The translations under genes were made by a program, and so were the position numbers. The notes beneath the pieces are model-generated. The model saw nothing but the letters and a program-made list of their open reading frames with translations. It did no database searches and had not been told where the DNA came from. DNA of 64,000 nt. Source: Bacteriovoracales bacterium. Its GTDB lineage: Bacteria; Bdellovibrionota; Bacteriovoracia; Bacteriovoracales; Bacteriovoracaceae. Within the stretch, counting starts at the first letter, position 1; every line of letters begins with the position of its first letter. The stretch covers positions 18,906-82,905 of the forward strand of contig JAOMEV010000006.1 of NCBI GenBank assembly GCA_028346125.1, in the 5' to 3' direction. This document shows positions 17,176 through 25,939 of the stretch, in pieces.

Positions 17176-19366
17176 GTAAAACGATCTCGACTTTAGTTCC
17201 TATATCTACTTTACTATCAACCTTAATTGTTCCTTTTAGATTTTCAACCTCTGTTTTCACAGCATCCATTCCAACACCACGGCCTGATATTTCGGAAACC
17301 TCCTCTTTTGAAGAAAACCCAGGTTCAAAAATGAGTTGAATAATTTCTTTTTCAGATAATTTTTCAAAAGTAAGAGATTTAAAGCTTTCTTTTTGTGAAG
17401 CGATTTCCTTAATAATATTAGGATCTATCCCTTTCCCATCATCTTTAATTGTTGTTTTAAAGGTTGTATCTCCAGTACGATCAAAAAGAATATATAAAGT
17501 TGCCATTTCTTTTTTATTTTTTGCAACTCTTTCTTCCCTAGATTCAATTCCATGGTCTATTGCATTTCTAAAGACATGTAAAAGAGAAGAAAATAGCTCT
17601 TTATATAATTCGGGATTGATATGAATGTCACTTTTATCAATTTTAATTTCTACAAGTTTATCTTGCTGTTTAGCAAGCTCCATTGTAGGTGAAACGAATT
17701 GTTTAAAGAGAAAACTGACTTCCTTAAGAATAAAGTTTTTTTGATAAACATCAAAAAAGTTATTAATATGATTTTTAAGAGAAATGACATTACCGGAATC
17801 ATCTGAGTTATTTATAGAGTTATTAGCGATTTCAAGTAACCTATTATTATCTTTTATAAAATTAGATCTCGAGTAATTGATATGATCTATAAGTTCTCTA
17901 GACTTATTGATATTGGTGGTGCTCCAATCTGTTTCAATTTCATTGAGGAAACTTTCCAAGTTATGAATAGCTTCAACAATATCATTAAGATTAAAGCTAG
18001 CAAAACGTGCCTTAAGCGTATGAAAACTCCTAAAAATTTTATCCGGTCTTGAATCTCTTATATTTTTATTGTAATGATCTAAAACTTCTTCAGAGTCATT
18101 CATAAGATCAAGAAACTCTAAAGGCCTATCCAAAATATTAGAAAGCCTTTTTGCCTTATCTTTTTCGAGTTGGGCCTCTTTTTCTAATTTAACTTTCTCT
18201 GTGACATCTGTGGCGGTGCAGATAATCTTATCAATTTTTTTTGATTTATTATCTTCATAAATCGGCTTGTAATCTAGAGAAACAACTTTGCCTTGTAACT
18301 TATCAAAATTCTTAGGTGCTAAGGGAAGGAGATCTTTGAAAGGGACAAGGTTTTTGAAAACATGAGAAAGCCATTTATTGAAATTCATTTTTTCAGAAGA
18401 GCTTAATTGAAAAATATCTTCGACCTTTTTATTCATTGGGTCAGTGTTGAAAAGCTCTTTTGTAATTTCAGTCGATTCTGCTTTAACAATACCCTCTTTA
18501 TCAAAAATTAAAAAACCTTGATCTAAATTAAAAAGAAGGTTCTTGAAGTCTTGATATTGAGCTTCTATTTTTTTTGATTTTTTTTCTACTTCCTTTTCGA
18601 GTCCTGATGAATATTTATCTAGTGTTACTTTTGCATTGCTTAGATTTTCAATCATAGAATTCATTGAGTCTTCAACAATTTCAAGTTCATTATTTCCTTT
18701 GTTTAAATTTTTTTCTCTTTTAATTCCAATATTAATTTTTAGCAATCTATCCATATTTATTGCTTTTGCAGCATTTGCCAAATTATTTAATGGAACTATC
18801 AGATGTCGTTTAAAGGCCCAAAAAAAGAGCCAAAAAAGAATAAAAGTTTTAAGAACAGCAAAAATGAGAAGAAGATAAAAACCAAATTTAACCCGTTGAA
18901 AGGCCGCTCCTCTACTTGAAAATATTCTAATCGTGCCTATATCTGTTTTCTTTTCTCCTTTTATTTTCACCAACTTAAAATTTAACCAAAATATTTCGTC
19001 TTCAAAGAAAAATTTTGTTCCCTTTTTTTCTGTTGTTCTTCCAAAATTTGCATAAACCTCACCAAAATTATCTTGAATTAAAATTCCTTTAACAGATGGT
19101 AATCTTAAAATTCCTTTGGCCAGAGTTTTTACCTGTTCCGGTGACTCACGCCACATAGCACCGATAACACCCTCTTTAAACGAATCTTTAATTTCTTTCA
19201 ACTCGTTAAGAATATCATTTTTTGCAAAACGATACTCAGATAAGACTTGAATAAAAGTTATAATGATAGAAAGAGAAAAATAAATACTAAAAACAATCTG
19301 AAATAGTTTAAAACCTACCGAGTCTTTTAATAAAGGTTTCTGATTTTTTTTGTTTTCACTTGTCAT
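17162..19366 (-). CDS. membrane CheA-like histidine kinase with HAMP, PAS and Hpt
   Basis: 734 residues. Membrane helices at about 22-44 and 161-185 flank a periplasmic sensor of about 115 residues. A HAMP-like linker (186-250), coiled coil and PAS-like domain (270-395) follow. Then comes an Hpt/CheA-P1-like domain with H449 in RSFHTLKARF, and a CheA-type ATPase with HVFRNAIDHGIE (597-608), DDGKGID (642-648) and GRGVGMD (695-701). There is no CheW-like P5 domain, so it cannot dock to a chemoreceptor array in the usual way and must sense directly. The nearby free receivers at 20425 and 21034 are plausible phosphate acceptors. Confidence 0.82.
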   Translation of the reverse strand: MTSENKKNQKPLLKDSVGFKLFQIVFSIYFSLSIIITFIQVLSEYRFAKNDILNELKEIKDSFKEGVIGAMWRESPEQVKTLAKGILRLPSVKGILIQDNFGEVYANFGRTTEKKGTKFFFEDEIFWLNFKLVKIKGEKKTDIGTIRIFSSRGAAFQRVKFGFYLLLIFAVLKTFILFWLFFWAFKRHLIVPLNNLANAAKAINMDRLLKINIGIKREKNLNKGNNELEIVEDSMNSMIENLSNAKVTLDKYSSGLEKEVEKKSKKIEAQYQDFKNLLFNLDQGFLIFDKEGIVKAESTEITKELFNTDPMNKKVEDIFQLSSSEKMNFNKWLSHVFKNLVPFKDLLPLAPKNFDKLQGKVVSLDYKPIYEDNKSKKIDKIICTATDVTEKVKLEKEAQLEKDKAKRLSNILDRPLEFLDLMNDSEEVLDHYNKNIRDSRPDKIFRSFHTLKARFASFNLNDIVEAIHNLESFLNEIETDWSTTNINKSRELIDHINYSRSNFIKDNNRLLEIANNSINNSDDSGNVISLKNHINNFFDVYQKNFILKEVSFLFKQFVSPTMELAKQQDKLVEIKIDKSDIHINPELYKELFSSLLHVFRNAIDHGIESREERVAKNKKEMATLYILFDRTGDTTFKTTIKDDGKGIDPNIIKEIASQKESFKSLTFEKLSEKEIIQLIFEPGFSSKEEVSEISGRGVGMDAVKTEVENLKGTIKVDSKVDIGTKVEIVLPIYD

Positions 19367-19483
19367 AAAAAGTTGCCGAGATTCAATTTCGCTTTAATCC
19401 TTTTCGAACAACAGAGAAAAATCTATAACATTGTATAGTCATTATGATGTGATAAATATTGTTTATTTTATAAAATTAAAAAA

Positions 19484-20236
19484 CTATTTATTGATATATT
19501 TTTCATAAATTTTCTTGTACTGACCACTCTTTAAAATTTGAAATATTTTTTCTCCAAATTGGGATGGTAAAGAGCCGAAGTCTCTTTTCTTTGTGAAGGT
19601 AAGGTAAGCTGGTTTGGAAAACAATGGGTTTTTGTAAGGTCTTACATTTTTTATATTTAGTTTCTTCATTATTGTAAAACCGACCTCTTGATTTACAAGA
19701 GTAGCGTCGACCTTACCTTTTGAAACCATCTTAAAACATTGATCAAACTCATTTAGTGAAATGATTTCAAAATCACCTCTCTTAAACGATTTATCAAAAT
19801 CAGGCGTGGTAGTAAATCCCCTGACTAAACATATATTTTTTCCTTTTAAACTATTTAGATTTGTAAATTTAAAAGATTTATTCGAGTTTTCTATAAAAAA
19901 GGTTAAATTTGATACGTGAAAAGGGACAGATGTATAAGACATAAAGTCTTCTCTTTTTTTAGTTTTAAAGGCCGCAAACATACAGTCTATTTGCCCCCTT
20001 TTGATTTGATTAATCATTCTTTTCCAAGGAAGGATTTCAAGTTTACATGTTAAATTTAACTCCTTACAAATAAGTCCAAATACTTCAACCTCAACTCCTA
20101 TAGGAATATTTTTACCTTGAACTTTTTTTTCAAAACCAAAAGGAGGAAATTCATTTGTTGCACAATTAAGCTGTTTTGCAACTAAAGCAAAAGAAAAAAA
20201 GCTACATAGGACAACTAAAAAGTATTTTTTTATCAT
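19484..20236 (-). CDS. periplasmic solute-binding protein (SBP_bac_3 type)
   Basis: 250 residues from ATG 20236, chosen because AGGA precedes it and the protein then starts with a signal peptide (MIKKYFLVVLCSFFSFALVA). The core follows the amino-acid-binding type-3 fold: NEFPPFGFEK, GVEVEVFGLIC, WKRMINQIKRGQIDCMFA, KGKNICLVRGFTT and KGKVDATLVNQEVG. No ABC permease or ATPase is nearby. It may instead present a ligand to the membrane kinase encoded 118 bases downstream, an inference from proximity only. Confidence 0.8.
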   Translation of the reverse strand: MIKKYFLVVLCSFFSFALVAKQLNCATNEFPPFGFEKKVQGKNIPIGVEVEVFGLICKELNLTCKLEILPWKRMINQIKRGQIDCMFAAFKTKKREDFMSYTSVPFHVSNLTFFIENSNKSFKFTNLNSLKGKNICLVRGFTTTPDFDKSFKRGDFEIISLNEFDQCFKMVSKGKVDATLVNQEVGFTIMKKLNIKNVRPYKNPLFSKPAYLTFTKKRDFGSLPSQFGEKIFQILKSGQYKKIYEKYINK

Positions 20237-20424
20237 AACTTTGATTCCTTTTAATTTAATCCCCACCATTTTTTGGTATGATTTAAATACAATATCATAC
20301 TTAGTTTTTTTTCTATAAAAATATACAACACTTAATTTTTTTGCCTCGAAATCATGATATAAATTTATTTAACTTTACCAAAAAATTTAAATAATTTATG
20401 TCTTACAAAGAGTGGGCCTAAAAA

Positions 20425-20817
20425 ATGAATAACGATGAAAAATTAATTGTTATTGTCGATGATTCTGAAGTTATAAGAAATGGATTAAAAAATTGCTTAA
20501 TCGCAACAGATTTCCGATTCATCGAAGCTGTTGATGGTGAAGATGGAATAGAAGTAGTTAAAAAGCATGATGGAAAAATATCTCTCTTGATCATAGATTT
20601 AAATATGCCCAAATTAAATGGTATTGAAATGATGGAGAAATTGGCCGTTAATTCACTCGGAAATGATATACCAAAAATTCTCTTAACCTCAGAGCCCCCT
20701 CAGGAGTTTCTTTCTTTGAGGTCACGAATACCAAATTTGCAAGCAGTAATGATGAAGCCAATCATGGAAGCAAAGTTCATTTCAGTTGTACAGAAATTAA
20801 TAAATCAAACTCCTTAA
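20425..20817 (+). CDS. single-domain response regulator (CheY-like)
   Basis: 130 residues, receiver domain only. Acidic pair D12/D13, phospho-Asp D58 (LLIIDLNMPKLNG), T88 and K111 are all present, so it should be phosphorylated. It has no output domain and acts by protein contact or as a phosphorelay shuttle. It is divergent from the solute-binding and CheA-like genes. A second receiver follows at 21034. Confidence 0.9.
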   Translation: MNNDEKLIVIVDDSEVIRNGLKNCLIATDFRFIEAVDGEDGIEVVKKHDGKISLLIIDLNMPKLNGIEMMEKLAVNSLGNDIPKILLTSEPPQEFLSLRSRIPNLQAVMMKPIMEAKFISVVQKLINQTP

Positions 20818-20967
20818 GCACAATTTTTTTTGGCCAACTTAATCATTTCCTTGGAAAAATCTACACCTGTTACCTTCGAGCTATTGGTTTTTTTGATTAC
20901 CATATTCCTTATCATTAGGATCATATATTTCTTCAGTTATCAATTGGAGGTTTTTCAAATTATCCAT
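20814..20967 (-). pseudogene. remnant of a SAM-dependent methyltransferase gene
   Basis: An ATG at 20967 opens a short frame starting MDNLKNLQLITEEIYDPND, which stops after 28 codons. A shifted frame further on reads SKVTGVDFSKEMIKLAKKN and then stops at 20814. The segment VTGVDFSxEMIxLAKKN is the post-motif-I strand and acidic loop of class I methyltransferases. The glycine-rich motif I that should lie between the two parts is gone. This looks like a deleted and frameshifted relic between the two receiver genes. Confidence 0.5.
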
Positions 20968-21033
20968 TTAGGCAATTTAGAAAAAATTGACGCTATATAA
21001 TATAGTGGTAAGATTTAAGAAAGAGGTGAAAAA

Positions 21034-21438
21034 GTGAATAAGGCCATTATTATTGATGATTCTGAATCGATACGTGAAGACCTACAAAAGGAACTAGAAA
21101 CGAACAGTGACTTCCAGGTTCTTTCCGCAGAGGATGGTATTCTTGGACTTGAACTCATAAGGAATCATCAAGACTGCTCAATCATTATAACAGACCTAAA
21201 CATGCCAAATATGGACGGTTTTGCAATGCTCGAGTCCTTAAAAAAAGAAAACCTTTGCACCAAAGTTCCCAAAATAATTTTAACAACAGAAGACTTTCTG
21301 GCCGGTGATAACCAAGCGAAATTGTCAGATAGAGGAAAAGAATTAGGAGTCGAGGCCTGGGTCCCGAAGGCCGCAAAAAGTGACGCCTTTATCATTATCC
21401 ATGAAGTAATTAAACGCATCCTTAAAAAAAGAACGTAA
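21034..21438 (+). CDS. single-domain response regulator (CheY-like)
   Basis: 134 residues from GTG 21034 with an AGAGGTG ribosome site. Receiver domain only, with D8/D9, phospho-Asp D54 (IIITDLNMPNMDG), T84 and K112. It is a diverged paralogue of the receiver at 20425, sharing the DLNMPxxxG segment. It probably serves the same signalling pathway. No output domain. Confidence 0.9.
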   Translation: MNKAIIIDDSESIREDLQKELETNSDFQVLSAEDGILGLELIRNHQDCSIIITDLNMPNMDGFAMLESLKKENLCTKVPKIILTTEDFLAGDNQAKLSDRGKELGVEAWVPKAAKSDAFIIIHEVIKRILKKRT

Positions 21439-21472
21439 CCTTAAATTGGCATTTCCAGCCAAAAATGCCACG

Positions 21473-21612
21473 TTATTTAAATTTCCCAAGAATATAGCCC
21501 TCTGTAATCTTTTGGTGAGGACTATTAAAGATGTTACTCGTTCCATCAAATTCAATAAGCTCCCCATCAAAAAAAAGGCCGTATCTTCTGCAAATGCTTC
21601 CGTAATAGGGAA
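21473..21612 (-). pseudogene. pstB: remnant of pstB (phosphate ABC transporter ATPase), C-terminal end
   Basis: Reading the minus strand to the stop at 21473-21475 gives FDGELIEFDGTSNIFNSP followed by HQKITEGYILGKFK, the hallmark C-terminus of PstB (GELIEF, IFxxPxxxxTExYIxGxF). Just upstream, in the next frame, AEDTAFF continues the match. The two frames meet at an A8 tract, so there is a frameshift. No Walker motifs remain. This is the tail of a lost phosphate-transport gene. Confidence 0.7.
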
Positions 21613-22049
21613 AACTGTACTTAAATCATCAATTTAAAATTTCCCTCCTAAAGAATTCCAACTTAAAAAACAAGTTGAGGATAGATGATCTTCAAAAATA
21701 AAAAATGAAATTAACATTAAGATTATGTTTAGATGAAAAAAATTGATAAAATTAGGAAAACAAACTCTACGACCCCTTTGATTCAAGGGGTTAATATTTT
21801 GATATCAATATCTTCAACAAAATAAGGTCTAAAACTTAATTAGATCTATTTTTAATAGTCTAGATCGCACTATTTTTTTAATTTTACATTTTTTAATTAA
21901 ATTTTTTAATTGTCAAAATTAACAATCAAAATAAATTTAATATTTTTGAAACATAAAAAAATATATTTAAAACGATCATAAAATCTCTTTAAAACCAAAA
22001 TGCATTAAAAATATCCTATTGATTTAACTTATAAACCGGAGGTTTTTCA
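21613..22049. other. AT-rich intergenic region
   Basis: About 437 bases with no supported gene. A hairpin ACCCCTT (21772-21778) with AAGGGGT (21785-21791) is a possible terminator. The remainder is very AT-rich, with a TTGATATCAA palindrome shortly after the hairpin, and probably carries the promoter for the secreted-protein cassette that starts at 22050. Confidence 0.45.
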
Positions 22050-22364
22050 ATGGTAAAAAAGACAGTGTTTCTTTTGCTCCTTCTTATTGCAGGGGCACGA
22101 GCAGGAAATCTTCCTTTAATTGGATTAGATAGTAAAGGTAATCCTACCGAAATAACTATTCACAAAAATATTTTAGGTTCCAAAATGAAAGAAGCTGTTG
22201 GCGCTCTTTCAGAGTCAACTATCGATTCTTTGGATAAAAAAAAATTATCCTTCTACAAAGTCTCAATTGGGACTTATGTAAAAATGAAGCTAGGCCTTGG
22301 CAGTGTCATAACTGGAACTGCAGAACCTTACTTTAAGTTGTATTTTACAAAAAAAGGAAACTAA
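22050..22364 (+). CDS. small secreted protein, first of a module-sharing cassette
   Basis: 104 residues with a signal peptide (MVKKTVFLLLLLIAGARA) and a strong GGAGG ribosome site. The C-terminal 40 residues (from LSFYKVSIGTYVKMKLGLG to PYFKLYFTKKGN) are alternating hydrophobic/polar strands. They resemble the repeated module in the next protein. It overlaps nothing, and the next gene starts two bases after its stop. Family not recognised; a beta-rich secreted or outer-membrane-associated role is inferred. Confidence 0.65.
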   Translation: MVKKTVFLLLLLIAGARAGNLPLIGLDSKGNPTEITIHKNILGSKMKEAVGALSESTIDSLDKKKLSFYKVSIGTYVKMKLGLGSVITGTAEPYFKLYFTKKGN

Positions 22365-22365
22365 A

Positions 22366-23529
22366 ATGATAAGATACTTAATTTTATTTTTATTTTTTTC
22401 AACTTCCACTTTTGCGAAAGAGGGTCACCTAGCCCCTTATTGGTTTGTTGATAGTGATGAGAAATCTTTTCGTGAAGATAACTTGGATTCAATTGATAGT
22501 TTTTTAAAAGACTATGTTGAATCTCATGAGTCCCTAGGTCTAAATAATGAAAAGGCTTTTGACAACTCTTCATGGAAGTTTTCAGGCTTTCAAACATCTC
22601 TAGCGCTTGGTCTTTCAGGAAAGTTAGGAATTTACTCTTGGGGTGGAACTAAAGTCCTAGAAGTCGATTGGACTAGAAAAGAACAACAAAAGGCCCTTGA
22701 AGAAAATGTTATCTCTTTTAACGAATCTACAACAGAGGAATCCATTGATTCACAAGTCAAATTTATCGTTGGGACAATGGTAGACTCTGGAAAGGTTAAA
22801 AACGAAAACCTTCTCTCTCAAGGGCTTAAGAAAACGATGAAAGATTTCCATATTTTAGGAGAATCTTTATCTCAGATGTCCTTTTCTGGGTGGCGACCTA
22901 ATAAACTAAGGTTGGAAATGGGAATCAAGGCAACTGGAAAAATTGTCTTTGGTCCTGTTGTTAAGGTCGGTGGTGATGTTCGTCTACGCCTTGAGTGGAA
23001 AAGCACAGGGTTGAAAAAAAGAGTAACAAAAACTTCAAACAAAGAATTAAAAACATTTTTTGAGGACATGGGTGACATTTTATTTTCAAGTCTTCCCAGG
23101 TATGAAAAAAAAGGACTCTCTCTTAGTAGAGTTGAAATTGGATTGGGGCTTTCTGCTAAGGGTAAAATCGCAATCGCCGAGTTAGGAGGATATGGAGTTC
23201 CTTCGGTCTTTTTTAAAAAGTCAGAAAATTATAATAAAATAGTTAAATCTGAAGGACTGAAAGGCGATATCTTGATAATGTCCGAAGGTCAAGAAAAGTC
23301 CTTTGGAAAAAACCGAATGTTTAAAGTTAAAAAAAGAAAAGTAAGAAAAGGTCTTAAGAAGGCCTTTAAATTCTCTTATAAGTTTATGGAAAAATTTGGT
23401 TCAAAAGTTAGTTCAAGAAGCCAATGGAAAATTAAAAAGATTAAATCTCAATTTAAATTTTCATTGGGAGGCTCTTTAGGACCCGTTAAAATTAAAGGAA
23501 CTCCACACCTTGCTCTTTATTTTAATTAG
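22366..23529 (+). CDS. secreted repeat-module protein
   Basis: 387 residues with a signal peptide (MIRYLILFLFFSTSTFA). I see about four copies of a module of roughly 40 residues. Each begins with W/L-x-K/R-hydrophobic, then GLxxxGKIxxG, then a last strand ending in W/F/Y-basic. They start near NSSWKFSGFQ, SGWRPNKLRLE, GLSLSRVEIG and SQWKIKKIKS. Strands alternate as in beta-hairpin or barrel proteins. Single copies of the same module occur in the two flanking small proteins, so the three probably act together. Not a family I recognise. Confidence 0.65.
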   Translation: MIRYLILFLFFSTSTFAKEGHLAPYWFVDSDEKSFREDNLDSIDSFLKDYVESHESLGLNNEKAFDNSSWKFSGFQTSLALGLSGKLGIYSWGGTKVLEVDWTRKEQQKALEENVISFNESTTEESIDSQVKFIVGTMVDSGKVKNENLLSQGLKKTMKDFHILGESLSQMSFSGWRPNKLRLEMGIKATGKIVFGPVVKVGGDVRLRLEWKSTGLKKRVTKTSNKELKTFFEDMGDILFSSLPRYEKKGLSLSRVEIGLGLSAKGKIAIAELGGYGVPSVFFKKSENYNKIVKSEGLKGDILIMSEGQEKSFGKNRMFKVKKRKVRKGLKKAFKFSYKFMEKFGSKVSSRSQWKIKKIKSQFKFSLGGSLGPVKIKGTPHLALYFN

Positions 23530-23539
23530 GAGAAATAAA

Positions 23540-23800
23540 ATGAAAAAATTAAGCTGTTTAATACTTATTCTTTTGGCATTCAACGTTTCCGCAGAAAAAA
23601 TTACTTATAACCAATGGCTAGACAATGAGATTGAATCTTTTAGCACTCAGGATAAAGTTTTTGAACAAGATTTGAACTCCTCCTGGTCGCTCAAAAAGGT
23701 TAAATTAAGAATTCGACCCTTGATAGGCGTAGAAGTTCCTTATTTGGCCTCTCTTGAAATAAAACCTTTTGTTGAATTTCATTGGAAAGCAAAAAAATAA
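23540..23800 (+). CDS. small secreted protein, last of the module-sharing cassette
   Basis: 86 residues from ATG 23540 (AGGAG 7 bases upstream), beginning with a signal peptide (MKKLSCLILILLAFNVSA). The C-terminal half begins NSSWSLKKVKLRI and ends VEFHWKAKK. It aligns well with the first module of the 387-residue protein (NSSWKFSGFQ to VDWTRK). It ends just before a hairpin terminator. Function unknown, presumably shared with its two upstream neighbours. Confidence 0.65.
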   Translation: MKKLSCLILILLAFNVSAEKITYNQWLDNEIESFSTQDKVFEQDLNSSWSLKKVKLRIRPLIGVEVPYLASLEIKPFVEFHWKAKK

Positions 23801-23806
23801 AATAAA

Positions 23807-23832
23807 GGCCGCCTCGGTTATATGAGGTGGCC
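23807..23832 (+). terminator. terminator after the secreted-protein cassette
   Basis: GGCCGCCTC at 23807-23815 pairs with GAGGTGGCC at 23824-23832 with one G-T wobble, starting 7 bases after the stop codon. T-rich sequence follows. A good intrinsic terminator candidate. Confidence 0.65.
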
Positions 23833-23987
23833 CTATCTCTTTGAAATAACTAAAAATTCAAGTCAACTACAATTATTTATACACTTATAAAAAAGAATGA
23901 TAGCTATAACTTTCCACTTGGCTAAGCGCACAAACAGTGTTAGAAAAGCACCTGATATTACCTATAGTTATTCTTCTCTAAAACGCT

Positions 23988-24881
23988 ATGACAAAAAAAA
24001 ATAAATCAGGAATTGAATACTTAGAACAAAATCATATCAATTGGTTTCCAGGCCATATGAAAAAGGCCACCGAAAAAATTCAGCAAAGTATTAAACTAGT
24101 AAATATTATTATCGAAGTACGAGATGCTCGCGCTCCAATGGCATCTGGAAACAAAGAAAATTACCAAAATAGAGGACAAAAGCCTTATTTGATTGTCCTG
24201 AACAAAACGAACCTCGCTGACCCTGAATCGGTCAAGTCTTGGACAAACTGGTTCACGAAGCAAAATGAATCATTTGTCTTTATTAATGCTTTAGATAAAA
24301 AATCCATCAAAACTATTATCAAGCGGGCCAAAGAAGTTCTCCATACCCATCGGTTAAAATCGAATTCGACGGCCACTCTAAAAGATAAAATGAAGATGAT
24401 GATTTTAGGACTCCCTAATACTGGAAAATCAACAATCATCAACAAACTCGCCAATCGAGATGCTTCAAAAGCTGCTCAAAGGCCTGGACAAACGACATCA
24501 ATCCTTTGGGTAAAAGCAGATAAAGATCTTGAGATACTGGATACTCCTGGAGTCATGCCTCCACGAATAGATGTGCAAGTTCACGCGAAGTGGCTTTCAG
24601 CAATTCACGCAATCCCTGATCATATTGTCACCCCTGATGAATCTGCCTGTTTTATCGTTGAATTTTTACTTAATTTAAAATCTTCAGGATTTAAAGAGCA
24701 TTATAAATTTGAATCCCTTGATATAGACTTAGTGACCGCCTGTAATCATATTGGCAAGCTTCGTGGGTGCCTTCGCTCAGGTGGTCTTTATGATTATGAG
24801 CATATCTATAAAATTATTCTAGGTGATTTTAGAAAAGGGGCTTTTGGTCCAATTTGCTTTGAGCTTCCTCCTGTAAAATAA
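23988..24881 (+). CDS. rbgA: ribosome biogenesis GTPase RbgA/YlqF
   Basis: 297 residues, a circularly permuted GTPase. INWFPGHMKKA is the N-terminal family signature. The G4 motif NKTNL comes before G1 GLPNTGKST and G3 DTPG, as expected for the permuted order. The C-terminal helical ANTAR-like part is present. It assists late assembly of the 50S subunit. It converges with the cupin gene two bases downstream. Confidence 0.93.
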   Translation: MTKKNKSGIEYLEQNHINWFPGHMKKATEKIQQSIKLVNIIIEVRDARAPMASGNKENYQNRGQKPYLIVLNKTNLADPESVKSWTNWFTKQNESFVFINALDKKSIKTIIKRAKEVLHTHRLKSNSTATLKDKMKMMILGLPNTGKSTIINKLANRDASKAAQRPGQTTSILWVKADKDLEILDTPGVMPPRIDVQVHAKWLSAIHAIPDHIVTPDESACFIVEFLLNLKSSGFKEHYKFESLDIDLVTACNHIGKLRGCLRSGGLYDYEHIYKIILGDFRKGAFGPICFELPPVK

Positions 24882-24882
24882 T

Positions 24883-25788
24883 TTATGGGAGGTCAATCAT
24901 CTCTGTTGCACTTAAAATATCTTTTGCTTTCCAGCCTGGAACATCGTGAGCAAGTTCTTTGAGTAAAAAGTCGAATTTTTCTATTGCATGGGCATGGAGT
25001 TGTTCATCAGTGACAAAGTCTGCTGTTGCTCGCCAATCGCTCGATTGGGCAAGACGTCCACGCAAGGCCGTCATTAAAATATCAATCCAACAAGGTGCCG
25101 TAAAAGTAAAGTTAAGGGAGACGGCATCTGATATGGCCTCTGTCATATGCCATGATCCACGAGGAACAAAAAGAACCGATCCCGGCCTCAAAGTAAATTC
25201 AATACCATCATCTGGAAATGTTTCTGGCATACCATCTTTTGTATAGCTTGATAGCTCTGGGTCCATATCAATTCCAATAGTATGCCTTGTTAGCGGATTA
25301 TCAACGTGTTTATTCGAGGCGACCCACCACTTTTTTGTTCCAGAAATTTGTATTACAAAATTTATATTTTGATCAAAATGAGGAGCGGTACCTCTCCCCT
25401 TCTTAATTGCGTAGATCAGGCTTCTACTAAACGTAAGAGCTGATAACCCAAGGTCAGCTCTCATTGCTTCTGGCCACTCATCTAGTAAAGGTGAAAAATT
25501 ATTTGCATCATCAAAGCAAAGCCCACTACCTTCTTGAAAAAGCTCCCTCGCTTCATAAGTCGATACTTTTTTAGAATTTGCCTCATCAGCAATTCCTTCC
25601 ATATAAGCAGTGACCTGAGTCGGCCAAGAGTCCAAAAGACTATCTAATGATTTTAAAAAAGGGAGTTCTGTAAGCTCTGAAAGATACTCGAGCCGCCCGT
25701 GAGTTACAACGGGGGTATTATTTAGGTAATTATCAAGAAACTCAGCTCTCGACATAGGTCCAATGAGTGCTTCTAGTGATCTTTTCAT
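24883..25788 (-). CDS. JmjC/cupin-4 family 2-oxoglutarate oxygenase (RoxA/YcfD-like)
   Basis: I take ATG 25788 (MKRSLEALIGPM); a longer frame to 25827 is possible. In the 301-residue form the Fe(II) triad is H137 and D139 (APHFDQN) and H214 (GSWHMTE). The segment NFVIQISGTKKWWV is typical of ribosomal-oxygenase relatives. Bacterial members hydroxylate an arginine of ribosomal protein L16, so the neighbouring ribosome-assembly gene rbgA is a fitting companion, although the two are convergent. The substrate is inferred from the family only. Confidence 0.78.
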   Translation of the reverse strand: MKRSLEALIGPMSRAEFLDNYLNNTPVVTHGRLEYLSELTELPFLKSLDSLLDSWPTQVTAYMEGIADEANSKKVSTYEARELFQEGSGLCFDDANNFSPLLDEWPEAMRADLGLSALTFSRSLIYAIKKGRGTAPHFDQNINFVIQISGTKKWWVASNKHVDNPLTRHTIGIDMDPELSSYTKDGMPETFPDDGIEFTLRPGSVLFVPRGSWHMTEAISDAVSLNFTFTAPCWIDILMTALRGRLAQSSDWRATADFVTDEQLHAHAIEKFDFLLKELAHDVPGWKAKDILSATEMIDLP

Positions 25789-25914
25789 GAATAGACACCT
25801 ATCACTCATAAGAACATATAGCATCATAATAATAAAATTTTTGTATTATTTATCTAAGTGGTTGAACTTATATAAGAACCTCTGCTAATAAGTAGCTACT
25901 AATAGGAAGGAAAT

Positions 25915-25938
25915 ATGCTCAACGAGCTTGGTTTATAA
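25915..25938 (+). CDS. possible 7-codon leader ORF before yaeQ
   Basis: ATG 25915 follows the best ribosome site in the region (AGGAAGGAAAT) and encodes MLNELGL then TAA. The yaeQ ATG at 25940 begins one base after that stop. The YaeQ start itself has no ribosome site of its own, so translation of yaeQ may depend on the leader. Confidence 0.35.
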   Translation: MLNELGL

Positions 25939-25939
25939 T

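Noticed and set aside
21446..21637. 63-codon plus-strand open frame after the second receiver
   Set aside because: It lies antisense to the PstB-like remnant, which explains its openness; no ribosome site.
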